A DNA stretch of 23,368 nt from a virus. Numbering within the stretch: the first letter of the stretch is position 1; every line of letters begins with the position of its first letter. Positions 1 to 8,199 of this stretch are shown here, one piece after another. Below the pieces are notes generated by a model, which searched no databases, was not told the origin of the DNA, and saw only the letters and a program-made list of their open reading frames with translations. Where the stretch lies: the IMG/VR virus record IMGVR_UViG_3300044655_002988, positions 1 to 23,368 of that record; one strand, given 5' to 3'. A program made the position numbers and the translations under genes.

Positions 1-2
1 CA

Positions 3-263
3 AAACACGAGTTTGAAGTTGAATACGAAATCGAAAAAAGCGATAGCAAACCAGATGCAGAAGGCTATACATCATATCGTTCAAAAGGGCAAATCTTAGC
101 ATTTCAATATAACGAACATGAACCTCTTAGACTGCAAGATGAACATGGACATACCATTCACGTAAAGTTCGGTGACTATCTCGGCTATCCAACCGATGAT
201 GCTTCAACTCTAATCCAACTTGATAAGACTCATTTTGAACAAAACTATCGATTAGCGGACTAA
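3..263 (+). CDS. 3' end of an unknown phage protein (5' truncated)
   Basis: An open frame enters from the left edge and runs to a TAA at 261-263, giving the last 86 or so residues of a protein whose start lies outside the window. The visible part is acidic and His-rich (for example QDEHGHTIHVKFGDYLGYP) with no motif I recognise. The next gene starts 1 nt after the stop, so the two are very probably in one operon. The closely packed arrangement supports it being real. No function is proposed. Confidence 0.7.
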   Translation, partial: KHEFEVEYEIEKSDSKPDAEGYTSYRSKGQILAFQYNEHEPLRLQDEHGHTIHVKFGDYLGYPTDDASTLIQLDKTHFEQNYRLAD

Positions 264-264
264 T

Positions 265-804
265 ATGCAAACAGAAACTATAACAATACCTATAAAGAAG
301 AAGCGAATAAATTCCAAAAGTAAAGGTTCTTCAAATGAACTGAAGCTCTCAAAACTTTTAGCAGAACATTTGGCACCCCTTAAATTCGTAAGAACACAAC
401 AATCTGGTGCAATTACTGGCGGAAAGAACTTTGGGTTTAGAGGACATATGTTCTCTAAGCAAACACTTGAACATTATGTTGGTGATGTAGTGCCAAGTAA
501 TGAAGAAGAAGCAGGAGTAAAGTTTCGATTTGTGATTGAGACTAAAGCATACAAAACTCCTGATAGCTTTGAGTCCCTCTTTGTCGGAAAGCATAGTGTG
601 TATGGTTGGCTTGATGAAGTTGATGTTGATAAAGTCAAGGTCAATAAAGAAGGAATTGTGATTATGAAATGGAACAACACCCCTTACTATGCCGCAGTAA
701 GACCTCACATTGAACTCCCATGCAAACATATGACTTTACCATCTGGCGATAAAGTCTGTCATTTGTTAGAGCTTCTAAAACATAACTCTTTTTGGATATT
801 GTGA
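265..804 (+). CDS. PD-(D/E)XK nuclease, Holliday-junction-resolvase-like
   Basis: A 179-residue protein with a layout typical of small PD-(D/E)XK nucleases of the archaeal Hjc type. A Lys/Ser-rich N-terminus leads into GSSNELKLSKLLAEHL with candidate catalytic Glu25. An R-T-Q-Q-S-G segment (43-48) follows, then Asp74 in YVGDVV, and Glu92-x-Lys94 in VIETK after a beta strand. Family knowledge: such enzymes bind two metal ions through the E, D and ExK residues and cut branched or double-stranded DNA. A T4-like phage uses such an activity to resolve recombination and packaging intermediates. The match is by motif and order only, so another PD-(D/E)XK nuclease (restriction-like or RecB-like) is possible. 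It starts 1 nt after the preceding stop, so translational coupling is likely. Confidence 0.55.
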   Translation: MQTETITIPIKKKRINSKSKGSSNELKLSKLLAEHLAPLKFVRTQQSGAITGGKNFGFRGHMFSKQTLEHYVGDVVPSNEEEAGVKFRFVIETKAYKTPDSFESLFVGKHSVYGWLDEVDVDKVKVNKEGIVIMKWNNTPYYAAVRPHIELPCKHMTLPSGDKVCHLLELLKHNSFWIL

Positions 805-810
805 TATAAT
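802..810 (+). promoter_or_regulatory. possible extended -10 promoter
   Basis: TGATATAAT at 802-810 matches an extended -10 (TGn-TATAAT) and lies over the stop codon of the upstream gene, about 34 nt before the next ATG. No convincing -35 is visible at 17 nt, which extended -10 promoters can tolerate. It may serve the 94-residue gene. The AT-rich context makes a chance match possible. Confidence 0.35.
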
Positions 811-843
811 ATAACTTCAATAATACTTTTAGGAAATACCCAT

Positions 844-1128
844 ATGAACTTAAAAACTGCAAAAGCATTAAGAAAAGCTGCTCGTGTTATGGCTGCTTCT
901 AGTGGCATTGTCTTAGACAGACAATTGGTTGAAAACGAAAGCCGTCGCAAGTATCACTTTGAACTATTGAAAGATATTGATGGTGGTCCAATTGTTGATA
1001 GCGAAACAGGTCGTCCAAAATACAATGCAACGTTTGTTGCTTATGGGCAAATGACCAACGAACCTGCTTCAGTTCGCGGCACTTACCGTTCGTTAAAACG
1101 TTCTTTCAAAAACACTCCTAATCGCTAA
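844..1128 (+). CDS. small basic phage protein, unknown function
   Basis: A 94-residue protein preceded by AGGAAA at 831-836, at good distance from the ATG. It is rich in Lys and Arg, opens with a basic helix (LKTAKALRKAARVMAAS), and ends GTYRSLKRSFKNTPNR. Small proteins with an N-terminal LRKxA helix and a C-terminal GTYRxLK segment recur in large myoviruses, but I know no assigned role. The basic ends would suit nucleic-acid binding; that is inference. The gene converges on the leftward gene that follows: the two stop codons share bases 1126-1127 and no terminator separates them. Confidence 0.75.
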   Translation: MNLKTAKALRKAARVMAASSGIVLDRQLVENESRRKYHFELLKDIDGGPIVDSETGRPKYNATFVAYGQMTNEPASVRGTYRSLKRSFKNTPNR

Positions 1129-1349
1129 TACACAGGGTTGTGTTTCTTAGCTTCCTGCTCTAATCTTTTATTGATAAAGTCGGAAGCAATGTCACGTTCA
1201 CCCGCTGTCATTTGCAAAGTTGTATGATAATCCCATGCACCACGAGAATACCAAGATAGTTCTAAACAACTTTGAATGATTGATTTTATCTCTGCTCCGA
1301 GCTGGTCAATTAGTGCTTGAATTCGTGCTAATTCACCTGAACGGAGCAT
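1125..1349 (-). CDS. small protein coupled to gp26-like hub gene, possible assembly chaperone
   Basis: A 74-residue leftward protein whose ATG overlaps the gp26-like stop codon (TAATG, 1 nt shared). I see no Shine-Dalgarno sequence of its own, so translation probably depends on coupling. It has an N-terminal helix (RIQALIDQLGAEIKSIIQ), then SRGAWDYHTTLQMTAGERDIASDFINKR. An aromatic residue followed by a Met-x-x-x-ER helix is common in small phage tail and baseplate assembly chaperones, and T4 places gene 51, a hub assembly factor, directly after gene 26. Position and helix pattern suggest a baseplate assembly role, but I cannot align it to gp51, which I recall as much longer. Confidence 0.7.
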   Translation of the reverse strand: MLRSGELARIQALIDQLGAEIKSIIQSCLELSWYSRGAWDYHTTLQMTAGERDIASDFINKRLEQEAKKHNPVY

Positions 1350-2134
1350 TAGGAGAAAAAACTTATAGGGTTCAATGGAAGTTCAACATCAAATTTTTCA
1401 CCACAATCACGACATACTAAAGTAGATGTCAAATCTAATCCCCAATTATTGATATCATCAAGATATCCTGCTATTCGGTCAATATGATTTGCTCCAGCAG
1501 ATCTAATCCATTCGCTAATCAAATTTCTATCTTCAATTCCGTCAATACTCTGAATAACACTCATTAGGTTCATAAAGATATTGTTTTGAATATCCTCAAC
1601 TGAGAGTTTTTCTTTGCCTTCGTTTGCTTGTAACACTTCAATAATTTTGTCATATCTAGCAGGTTGAAGTTTTACTATTTGTCCATTTTCTAATCTAACC
1701 ACAAACTGATTTTCTAGAATAGTTGAGTCAAGATACTTTATTGTTGATAATACTTGTTCTAAATCAATAGTATATGTATGTTGTCTTCCGTTTTCGCAAC
1801 GATGATTGGCAGTAATTTCATAACTTGGTCCATAAGTCACTAATCTCAAGAATAGCATAATAGCATCAACATCTTTACCAAATAGTTCAGTTGGTTTTAT
1901 AATTCCTTGAATACAATTTGAGAATACTGGGTCTAATGCTTTACCGGTAAATAACATATCAGGATTCTTGAGAACTACTTCATCAAATGCATTCATTGGC
2001 TGAATATGTAATTCTCCAGCAGTAATACTACTATCTAATTCCCCGTTCGAATATAGAAGACCTCTAGAAGGTAATTGAAGAACTCGGCCTGGAAGTTTTA
2101 ATTTAGCGAGAAGTGGATTGTGTTCATTTAACAT
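1349..2134 (-). CDS. 26: baseplate hub subunit, T4 gp26-like
   Basis: A 261-residue protein resembling the T4 baseplate hub subunit gp26 family. The N-terminus contains LPSRGLLYSNGEL and an [IL]-x-P-M-[NT] motif (IQPMNAFDEVVLKNPDMLFTG). It is followed by a helical middle and a C-terminal Cys pair (CRDCGEKFDVELPLNPISFF) that may form a zinc ribbon with Cys and His residues in the HRCENGRQHTY segment. In T4, gp26 is part of the central hub on which the baseplate wedges assemble. It is longer than T4 gp26 (about 208 residues). It is transcribed leftward, away from the head genes, with a perfect late promoter box about 54 nt upstream. A weak AAGG lies 11 nt before the ATG. Confidence 0.75.
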   Translation of the reverse strand: MLNEHNPLLAKLKLPGRVLQLPSRGLLYSNGELDSSITAGELHIQPMNAFDEVVLKNPDMLFTGKALDPVFSNCIQGIIKPTELFGKDVDAIMLFLRLVTYGPSYEITANHRCENGRQHTYTIDLEQVLSTIKYLDSTILENQFVVRLENGQIVKLQPARYDKIIEVLQANEGKEKLSVEDIQNNIFMNLMSVIQSIDGIEDRNLISEWIRSAGANHIDRIAGYLDDINNWGLDLTSTLVCRDCGEKFDVELPLNPISFFS

Positions 2135-2187
2135 GATGTAAGAAACCTTATAATATAGAGTTATGATTATACAATAAATACTAAAAC

Positions 2188-2195
2188 TATTTATA
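2188..2195 (-). promoter_or_regulatory. T4-type late promoter for gp26-like gene
   Basis: The plus strand reads TATTTATA here, so the minus strand carries an exact TATAAATA, the -10 box recognised in T4 by the gp55 late sigma factor. It points leftward and ends about 54 nt upstream of the gp26-like start. Two other exact copies in this window also precede structural or late-looking genes, which supports the assignment. Confidence 0.75.
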
Positions 2196-2198
2196 CTT

Positions 2199-2206
2199 TG
2201 TAAATA
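2199..2206 (+). promoter_or_regulatory. late-type promoter box for the large structural run
   Basis: TGTAAATA at 2199-2206 matches the late box at 7 of 8 positions and lies 50 nt before the ATG of the 1004-residue gene. It sits 3 nt from the leftward TATAAATA box, giving a back-to-back pair. The same 7/8 variant precedes the GIY-YIG gene and, on the minus strand, the metallopeptidase gene. Confidence 0.5.
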
Positions 2207-2256
2207 CCCACCATATACCCAACATCACTGCAAAGCAAGAGAGAGAAATACAAATT

Positions 2257-5200
2257 ATGGCAAGAGCAGTTTCTGAAGCACAATTACGAGAAGAAACATA
2301 CCAAATTCTTCTAAAGATAGAAAGAGCACTTAGTAATGGTAGTGCTTCAGTTGGTTCGGGTGGTGATAGAGGAAGTGACCGACGAGGAGCAGGAAGTGGG
2401 ACTAACGATAGCGGAAGTAATACTCAAAGTGATGCTGCTCAACGACGTCGTGAAGCCCTACAGAACCGCACTACACAAGAGTTAGAACAAACTCTTGATA
2501 GTTTGATAAACTCTATTGAAGACTTAAAGAATAGCGTTGAAGGACATGAAGAAAGGTTATCAGATGATAGAAGACAACTTCTTGCTGACCAACGCGAAGA
2601 AGCTCAAATAGCACGTGAAATCATTCTTGAAGCTAGACGTGGGGAAATAGAACAATCAGAAATTATCCAAAATAGTTCGAGAAGATTAGGTCGAGCTTTA
2701 TCAAGTTTGACCGAACCTGTTCGTGCAAACTGGAATGCTTTTGAAGACTATAACTTGAGCATGAACAAATCCATTTCCGCTCAGTCTTCAATGTTAGCTG
2801 GAATGGTCGAAGGTTCAAGTCTTCAAAATGCGGCATATGATAAGTATATTACTAAGCTACTTGATGCAAGTGATACACTATCAAGCTTTACTAATTTAGG
2901 TCGAGAGTTGTCTTCGGTTCAAGATTTGTCTGAAGCAATTGATGAACTGAATAAAGATGGTAAAGTATTTGAAGCATTACTGAAAGAGCACGGAAATCAA
3001 ACATCGGAATACATTGAAAGTCTATACGAGCTTGAACAAGCTACTGGTAATTTAACAGACCATCAACGAGAGATTCTGGAAATTGCAAGAAAAACTAATA
3101 TGATGGATGAACATGGACGAGTTCAAAATGTTCAGGCTATTCGAAATCATACAAATCAAATCAAAGCTGATATGATAAAAATGCAAGAGATTGCAGTCAA
3201 GCATATGACTATTGCTAAAATGACACAATCGTTCCATGATAAGTTTGGAAAATACGCTAGCGCATTATTTGGAGGCAAAGGCCCATTTGGGTTATTTGCT
3301 TTAGGTGTTATGATGCTTGGCGATAGCATTGTCAAAGTCTATGACCAGTTTACTAAAGCTGCTGATATTGGTATGCTTGGCGCAAATGATTACTTAGGAA
3401 GTTTTGCAAGACTCAAAGAAGCACAAGTTCAGTTAGGTATTAGTTTTGAAGAAACTGCTAAAATCTTCCAAGAGAACCGAAGAATGGCTTATAGCGTTGG
3501 TGATAATGTTGGTGATTTTGCAGATGCCTTAGATGAAGGTCAAAAGAGTTTGATTTTGTTAGGCATGGGTAATGAAGATGCTGCTAAGACTGCGGTTGAT
3601 TTTGCAAAGAATGCAACTAAAGCAGGTATTGACATCACAAGTAATGATAAAGTAAGAAAGGCTATGAAGACTCAAACGGAAGCATATGGCCGATTGAAAG
3701 TATTGACAGGTGCTTCAGCTTCAGAGTTCAAAGCTCTTAATGATGAGCTTTTTGACGCTCAATCTGTTCAAGAGCAATTGAATGGTATAGGTCGAGACGA
3801 GCGAGAAGTAAGAATGAATGCGATGTTCAAATTACGTGAAGACTTCGTCAAGTTAGGACTTTCAGCTCAATCCGCTAATAAAGCACTTATCTCTATTCAG
3901 GATTTAGGCAAAGAAAAGTTAGCAGACAGATTTACCCAAGCAGCAAAGTTCCAACAATTAGCAGGTGTTCTTGGAATGAAGAATGCAGCTCAACTTGGTC
4001 AAATAGTTCGTAAAGGTGATAGAGCTACAGCTGATGAGAAGAAAGAACTAATGGAAGCTGCGGTTGAAATGCAAAAACGCGCTGATGTTAGAAGACGCGG
4101 AAGTTATGGCGATGAGAACATTATCCAGTCTTTAGTTGGTGGTTTATCAGGACCGTTACTTGCTATGATGGAACAAGGACGAGAAGCTTCTAAAACAACC
4201 GATGCTTTAGGCAAGTTTGCTGAGAAAGCTTTTGGTCGTCAAACCGTTGATGGAGATATCAAGATACCGCCTTGGGCAGCAACATTGATTGACATTGGAC
4301 ATAGTATTGAGACTGTTATCACTGACCCGATTGTAAAAGCTATTGGTGGAATTGCTCTTGCTGCTGGTGGCTTGCTTCTGCTTTTTAGAGCCGGAGGTTC
4401 AGTTATTGAAACTTTCAGAAGCATGAAAAATTCGTTGTTCAATATTGACAAGAACACTGGTAGTATGTCATCATCGACAGGTGATGATAGTAGTGGTGGA
4501 ACCGCACAAGAAAGAGCTGAACGACGTAGAAGAGAAGAAAGTCAAAGAAGAAGACGAGGTGGGGTTAGAAATAGAACGACACCTGCAAGACCAAGAGCTG
4601 GAAATGTTAGCCGATTAGCTGGGGCGTTGAAGCCAACAGGTTTTGGAGTTGGTGCATTAGCTTCAGGTTTAGCGGCTAATGCTATTATTGACAATCAAAC
4701 TAACCCGGAAACTGGCGAAGTATCAACTGGCGGAAAATTGGCTGCAATGGCATCAGGCGCGATGTCCGGTGCATCATTGGGAATGCTATCTGGTAACCCG
4801 TTAGTCGGTTTAGCAGGTGGAGTGATTGGCGCAGGTGTTGGTTTATATGGTGCATCGGGAGGAGGAGAAGGTTCAAGTGATGCGTCTCCAACATCTGGTA
4901 TATCAAGTTCATATCCGGTAGGAACGAATCCCCCATCAATCTATAGTCCACAACCATCTGCGTCAACAGCTTCTAGAGTAACCCCAATAGGTGGTTCAAC
5001 TGCTGGAACATCAAGTTCAAGTAGTTCAAACGAAGCTGATGCTCCAGTTATTAGGCTGTCAAAAGATACTATCGCTAAACTTGGTAATTATCTAACAACT
5101 TTGAATGACACACAAACTAAGTCACTAAATATAGAACAAGACCAGCTTGATATGCTTGCCGCATTAGTGACAGCAAGTGATGAAGCTTATAAGAATGCAA

Positions 5201-5271
5201 AAAGTCTCAAACCAATTCCAGGTCATTCATCATTATTTGGCAGAGGTGGTCGTTATGAATATATCAACTAA
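2257..5271 (+). CDS. large virion protein, tape-measure-like
   Basis: A 1004-residue protein. Residues about 15-45 are Gly/Ser-rich, followed by a long acidic and basic coiled coil (about 55-125) and further helical stretches. It has two hydrophobic segments (about 343-358 and 692-715), an Arg-rich linker (about 750-790), a Gly/Ala-rich hydrophobic patch (about 833-870) and a Ser/Gly-rich region before a helical tail. Long helix, internal hydrophobic segments and low-complexity linkers are the usual look of a tail tape-measure protein, which sets tail length and passes through the tube on ejection. I see no family motif that proves this, and a different internal virion protein is possible. 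It sits directly upstream of the portal gene (13 nt gap), so co-expression with head genes is expected. The start is chosen from a GAGAG-containing leader. Confidence 0.5.
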   Translation: MARAVSEAQLREETYQILLKIERALSNGSASVGSGGDRGSDRRGAGSGTNDSGSNTQSDAAQRRREALQNRTTQELEQTLDSLINSIEDLKNSVEGHEERLSDDRRQLLADQREEAQIAREIILEARRGEIEQSEIIQNSSRRLGRALSSLTEPVRANWNAFEDYNLSMNKSISAQSSMLAGMVEGSSLQNAAYDKYITKLLDASDTLSSFTNLGRELSSVQDLSEAIDELNKDGKVFEALLKEHGNQTSEYIESLYELEQATGNLTDHQREILEIARKTNMMDEHGRVQNVQAIRNHTNQIKADMIKMQEIAVKHMTIAKMTQSFHDKFGKYASALFGGKGPFGLFALGVMMLGDSIVKVYDQFTKAADIGMLGANDYLGSFARLKEAQVQLGISFEETAKIFQENRRMAYSVGDNVGDFADALDEGQKSLILLGMGNEDAAKTAVDFAKNATKAGIDITSNDKVRKAMKTQTEAYGRLKVLTGASASEFKALNDELFDAQSVQEQLNGIGRDEREVRMNAMFKLREDFVKLGLSAQSANKALISIQDLGKEKLADRFTQAAKFQQLAGVLGMKNAAQLGQIVRKGDRATADEKKELMEAAVEMQKRADVRRRGSYGDENIIQSLVGGLSGPLLAMMEQGREASKTTDALGKFAEKAFGRQTVDGDIKIPPWAATLIDIGHSIETVITDPIVKAIGGIALAAGGLLLLFRAGGSVIETFRSMKNSLFNIDKNTGSMSSSTGDDSSGGTAQERAERRRREESQRRRRGGVRNRTTPARPRAGNVSRLAGALKPTGFGVGALASGLAANAIIDNQTNPETGEVSTGGKLAAMASGAMSGASLGMLSGNPLVGLAGGVIGAGVGLYGASGGGEGSSDASPTSGISSSYPVGTNPPSIYSPQPSASTASRVTPIGGSTAGTSSSSSSNEADAPVIRLSKDTIAKLGNYLTTLNDTQTKSLNIEQDQLDMLAALVTASDEAYKNAKSLKPIPGHSSLFGRGGRYEYIN

Positions 5272-5284
5272 TACGGAATACTAA

Positions 5285-7009
5285 ATGGCAACTTTACAAA
5301 GTTACTTCAGAATAATCACTCCAGTATCGAGTCAGAAGCAATATACTCAATTGCATGCTGACTCGACTAATATGAATGGACCTAACGGGTTCTCAAACGC
5401 TGCATCGTCTGTTGCTTTTCTAACTCAAGTAATGAAAGGCGCTGGAACTCGTATGCAACGATACATTCAGTATGATAGCATGGATAATGATATTGACATC
5501 TCTCGTGCTCTTGATATTATCGCTGAAGAAATATCAAATGACGACGAAACCACCAATCTTCCATTCGAAATAGAGTATCAAACTGAAGATGACCAGGAAG
5601 TATCGGAAAATACCGTTACTACTATTCGTGCGGCTCTTAGACAATGGTCTCGCGTTCAAGACTTTAGCAATCGCATCTTCCGCATTGGTCGCATTATGTC
5701 AAAGTATGGCGACTGCTTCTTCAAGAAGTCGGCTGATACTAAAAAGTGGGAATACCTTGACCCATCTAAAGTATTGGGTATCTATCTTGACGAAAATGGT
5801 GACCGAGTTGCATACCAACTAAAAGGCGATGGTGGTGGAATGGTTGGATATGCAGGTAAGGTGACTGATGTAGAGGTCGTACCTGCTGCAGGGATTATCC
5901 ACTTTACCCTGTCTGATGACATGGGTGAAAGTGCTCCATTCGGCGAAAGTGTTCTTCAACCAATCTTTAGAACCTTCAAACAGCTTTCAATGTTAGAAGA
6001 CTCTGTCATCATCTACCGTCTTGTTAGGGCACCTGAACGTCGAGTCTTCTATGTTGACGTTGGTAATATGCCTCAACAACGTGTTAAGCAATATCTTGAG
6101 AACATCAAGAATGAGATACGTCAAAAGAGAATGCCTAACACAACCAACAATCAAGACGTCATCGACGGAACTTATAATCCTAACAGTATCTCTGAAGACT
6201 ATTACTTTCCAGTGACTGCCTCAGGTCGTTCTTCTCGTGTAGAAGTATTGCCAGGTGGCGAAAACTTGGGTGAATTGAATGAGTTGAAATACTTCCGTGA
6301 AAAGCTTTACAAAGGCTTACGTGTTCCAACCTCTTACTTAGGTGGAGCAGATGCACAACCTCAACAATACAATGACGGTAAGTTAGGTGTTGCACTTCTT
6401 GACGAGTTACGATTTGCCAACTACATCCGTCGATTACAGAACAAGATTGAATGTGTGATGGACGAACAGTTCAAACTCTATCTCAAAACGATTGGTATCA
6501 ATGTCGAAGATTGGTTATTCCTTCTTAGATTACCTGAACCACAAAACTTTGGTATCTACCGTCAAAATGCTCTTGACTCAGACTTAATCAATGCATTCAA
6601 ATCGATTGAAGATGTCAAACAGTTGTCAATGAGATGGAAACTAAAACGTTACTTAGGCTTAACTGAAGATGACTTGCAAATGAATGAGAAAATGCTCAAA
6701 CAAGAACTTGAGATTGATGAAGATGCTAATGTTTCTGATTTACGTCAAATCTATGACCCAGTTCAAATGGAAGCTAGACAAGCCGCGAAAATCAAACCTA
6801 AACATATCGAGTCAGATGAAGCTCCGGCTGGTGGAGGCGGAGGCGGAGATGAGTTAGGTATGGACATGGGAGGAGGAAGCCCTCCTCCAGGTGATGATTT
6901 AGGTGGTGGTCTTGGTGGTGATTTAGGTGGTGGTCTTGGTGGTGGAGCTGACGACATGGGACTTGGAGCACCAGGAGCCGGTGGTGGCATGGACAATTTA
7001 GGTCTATAA
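5285..7009 (+). CDS. 20: portal vertex protein, T4 gp20-like
   Basis: A 574-residue protein of the T4 gp20 portal family. Recognisable features are YDSMDNDIDISRALDIIAEE near residue 60-80, the SKYGDCFF and YLDPSKVLGIY segments, the long helix with YRLVRAPERRVFYVDVGNMP, and RVPTSYLGGADAQP in the wing/stem region. The portal is the dodecameric ring at one head vertex through which DNA is packaged and ejected, and it nucleates scaffold assembly. T4 gp20 is about 524 residues; the excess here is mostly a C-terminal tail (about 516-574) of Gly with Asp, Pro and Leu. The gene is followed by the prohead protease, as expected in T4-like head clusters, though the T4 genes 67 and 68 are absent from this gap. 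Confidence 0.92.
   Translation: MATLQSYFRIITPVSSQKQYTQLHADSTNMNGPNGFSNAASSVAFLTQVMKGAGTRMQRYIQYDSMDNDIDISRALDIIAEEISNDDETTNLPFEIEYQTEDDQEVSENTVTTIRAALRQWSRVQDFSNRIFRIGRIMSKYGDCFFKKSADTKKWEYLDPSKVLGIYLDENGDRVAYQLKGDGGGMVGYAGKVTDVEVVPAAGIIHFTLSDDMGESAPFGESVLQPIFRTFKQLSMLEDSVIIYRLVRAPERRVFYVDVGNMPQQRVKQYLENIKNEIRQKRMPNTTNNQDVIDGTYNPNSISEDYYFPVTASGRSSRVEVLPGGENLGELNELKYFREKLYKGLRVPTSYLGGADAQPQQYNDGKLGVALLDELRFANYIRRLQNKIECVMDEQFKLYLKTIGINVEDWLFLLRLPEPQNFGIYRQNALDSDLINAFKSIEDVKQLSMRWKLKRYLGLTEDDLQMNEKMLKQELEIDEDANVSDLRQIYDPVQMEARQAAKIKPKHIESDEAPAGGGGGGDELGMDMGGGSPPPGDDLGGGLGGDLGGGLGGGADDMGLGAPGAGGGMDNLGL
6896..6943 (+). repeat. two perfect 24-bp tandem repeats in portal tail
   Basis: Two exact head-to-tail 24-bp units (6896-6919 and 6920-6943) each encode DLGGGLGG in the Gly-rich C-terminal tail of the portal protein. 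Identity of the synonymous positions points to recent slippage or unequal exchange. The repeat keeps frame (eight codons). Confidence 0.9.
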
Positions 7010-7038
7010 AAATCAAAGATTATCCTAAATAGATAATC
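7005..7038 (+). promoter_or_regulatory. late-box-like sequence and hairpin before protease gene
   Basis: TATAAAAA at 7005-7012 matches the late box at 7 of 8 positions and overlaps the portal stop codon. Six nt on, a perfect 7-bp inverted repeat (GATTATC 7018-7024, GATAATC 7032-7038, loop CTAAATA) could fold at the 5' end of a transcript starting here. It has no U-run and is AT-rich, so it is unlikely to be a terminator. A processing or stability element is possible. Confidence 0.35.
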
Positions 7039-7074
7039 ACTTAAAAATCTACAAATACATGGAGAGACAATATC

Positions 7075-7695
7075 ATGTCACAACAAATATTACTTACTGA
7101 AGACCTAACTCCTGATCAAGCTAACTTAATTGAAAGCATTGATGATGGCAAAAACTATTATCTTTCTGGCATTATGATGCAAGCAGGCGTTATCAATGGA
7201 AATGGCCGCGAGTATCAATTAGCAGAAATGTTGAAAGTTGTTGAAGAAAACTCTAAAAAGATTGCAAGCGGTCAGCTAATCATGGGTGAGCTGACCCACC
7301 CTAACAATATCGCTATCAACCTTGCCAACGTATCTCATGCTATTACTGAAATGAGAATGGATGGTTCAAACGTAGTTGGTAAAATGAAACTTTTGAATAC
7401 TCCATCTGGTCAAATTGCAAAAGCGATTCTTGAAGGTGGTGTTAGACTTGGTGTTTCTTCTCGTGGTACAGGTTCAGTCGGTGCTGACGGTAAAGTATCT
7501 GGCTTTAGCTTTGTGACTGTTGATATCGTTGATAATCCTTCAGCTCCTGATGCTCGCCCTAACCTTGTTCGTGAAAGCTTAGAAAATCAAAAGATAGTAA
7601 CCTTAGCTGAAATTGTGGTAGAAGACAAAAGTGCTCAAAAGCATTTAGAAAAAGAAATCAAAAAATTCTTACTATCAATAGTTACAAAAAAATAA
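7075..7695 (+). CDS. 21: prohead core protease, T4 gp21-like
   Basis: A 206-residue protein close in length to T4 gp21 (about 212). It has the herpesvirus-assemblin-like fold signature of the family: GELTHP with catalytic His75, GVSSRGTG with candidate nucleophile Ser128 or Ser129, and FVTVDIVDNPSAPDA supplying Asp150 or Asp153. Family role: it assembles inside the prohead, is activated, and cuts scaffold, capsid and internal proteins after [LI]-x-E before destroying itself. The N-terminus ILLTED contains an [LI]-x-E-like site (L-T-E, Glu9) that could be an autocleavage point. GGAGAG at 7061-7066 is a clear ribosome site. Its presence gives meaning to the LxE/IxE leaders of the genes that follow. 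Confidence 0.92.
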   Translation: MSQQILLTEDLTPDQANLIESIDDGKNYYLSGIMMQAGVINGNGREYQLAEMLKVVEENSKKIASGQLIMGELTHPNNIAINLANVSHAITEMRMDGSNVVGKMKLLNTPSGQIAKAILEGGVRLGVSSRGTGSVGADGKVSGFSFVTVDIVDNPSAPDARPNLVRESLENQKIVTLAEIVVEDKSAQKHLEKEIKKFLLSIVTKK

Positions 7696-7716
7696 AGAAC
7701 CAGGGAGAAAATAAAA

Positions 7717-8193
7717 ATGAAACCAGAAAAATCAATGAAAGAATTGTTTGAAATTGCTGGTATTAAAGATATTGATAAAGCTCTATCTTTGATTACCGAA
7801 GTTAATCTACGAGAAGTCGACCTTACTACAAAACAAATTGCCGATAAAATAAGTGCAGCATTTGAAAAAGATTTTGGTTCGCTTAGAACCAGCGAAACTG
7901 AAAACCTGTCGAATAAAATGTATAAGCTAATTGTAGATAAAGATTTTCTTGATGGAAAAACACCTGTTGCTAGATTTAGAATACCAGTTATTACAAAAGC
8001 AAATGATTTGCATAACATTCACAATTCTTATGAAGCATTTAACAAAATACTAGATAAGTTCTACAATTCTTTACGTAATGAAGGATATCTTATAACTCAA
8101 CCAAAAGGCGGGTATATTAAGGGTGATACTTGGGAAGGCAATGGAACAGTTGGAAATATCATGACATTTTTTGTAGCAGGAAAACCGGAGTAA
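7717..8193 (+). CDS. candidate internal head protein 1 with capsid-targeting leader
   Basis: A 158-residue protein. Residues 1-28 form an amphipathic leader (core MKELFEIAGI) ending in L-I-T-E, which fits the [LI]-x-E cleavage signature of gp21-type proteases. Cleavage after Glu28 would leave about 130 residues. The leader is nearly identical to that of the next gene, while the rest is unrelated to it and to anything I recognise. T4 internal proteins IPI-IPIII and Alt carry comparable leaders, are trimmed in the prohead and are ejected into the host with the DNA. By analogy this is probably packaged cargo; its activity is unknown. GGGAG 12 nt before the ATG serves as ribosome site. It lies 21 nt after the protease gene. 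Confidence 0.7.
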   Translation: MKPEKSMKELFEIAGIKDIDKALSLITEVNLREVDLTTKQIADKISAAFEKDFGSLRTSETENLSNKMYKLIVDKDFLDGKTPVARFRIPVITKANDLHNIHNSYEAFNKILDKFYNSLRNEGYLITQPKGGYIKGDTWEGNGTVGNIMTFFVAGKPE

Positions 8194-8199
8194 GTCAAA

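Noticed and set aside
2127-2154. TTTAAC-N16-TATAAT as a sigma70 promoter toward the 1004-residue gene
   Set aside because: It lies partly within the gp26 coding region about 100 nt from the gene, in very AT-rich DNA, and late-type boxes explain the locus better.
6763-7016. Two minus-strand frames rich in Pro or His opposite the portal tail
   Set aside because: They are mirror images of the Gly-rich repeat on the plus strand; low complexity, no ribosome site, inside a confidently identified gene.
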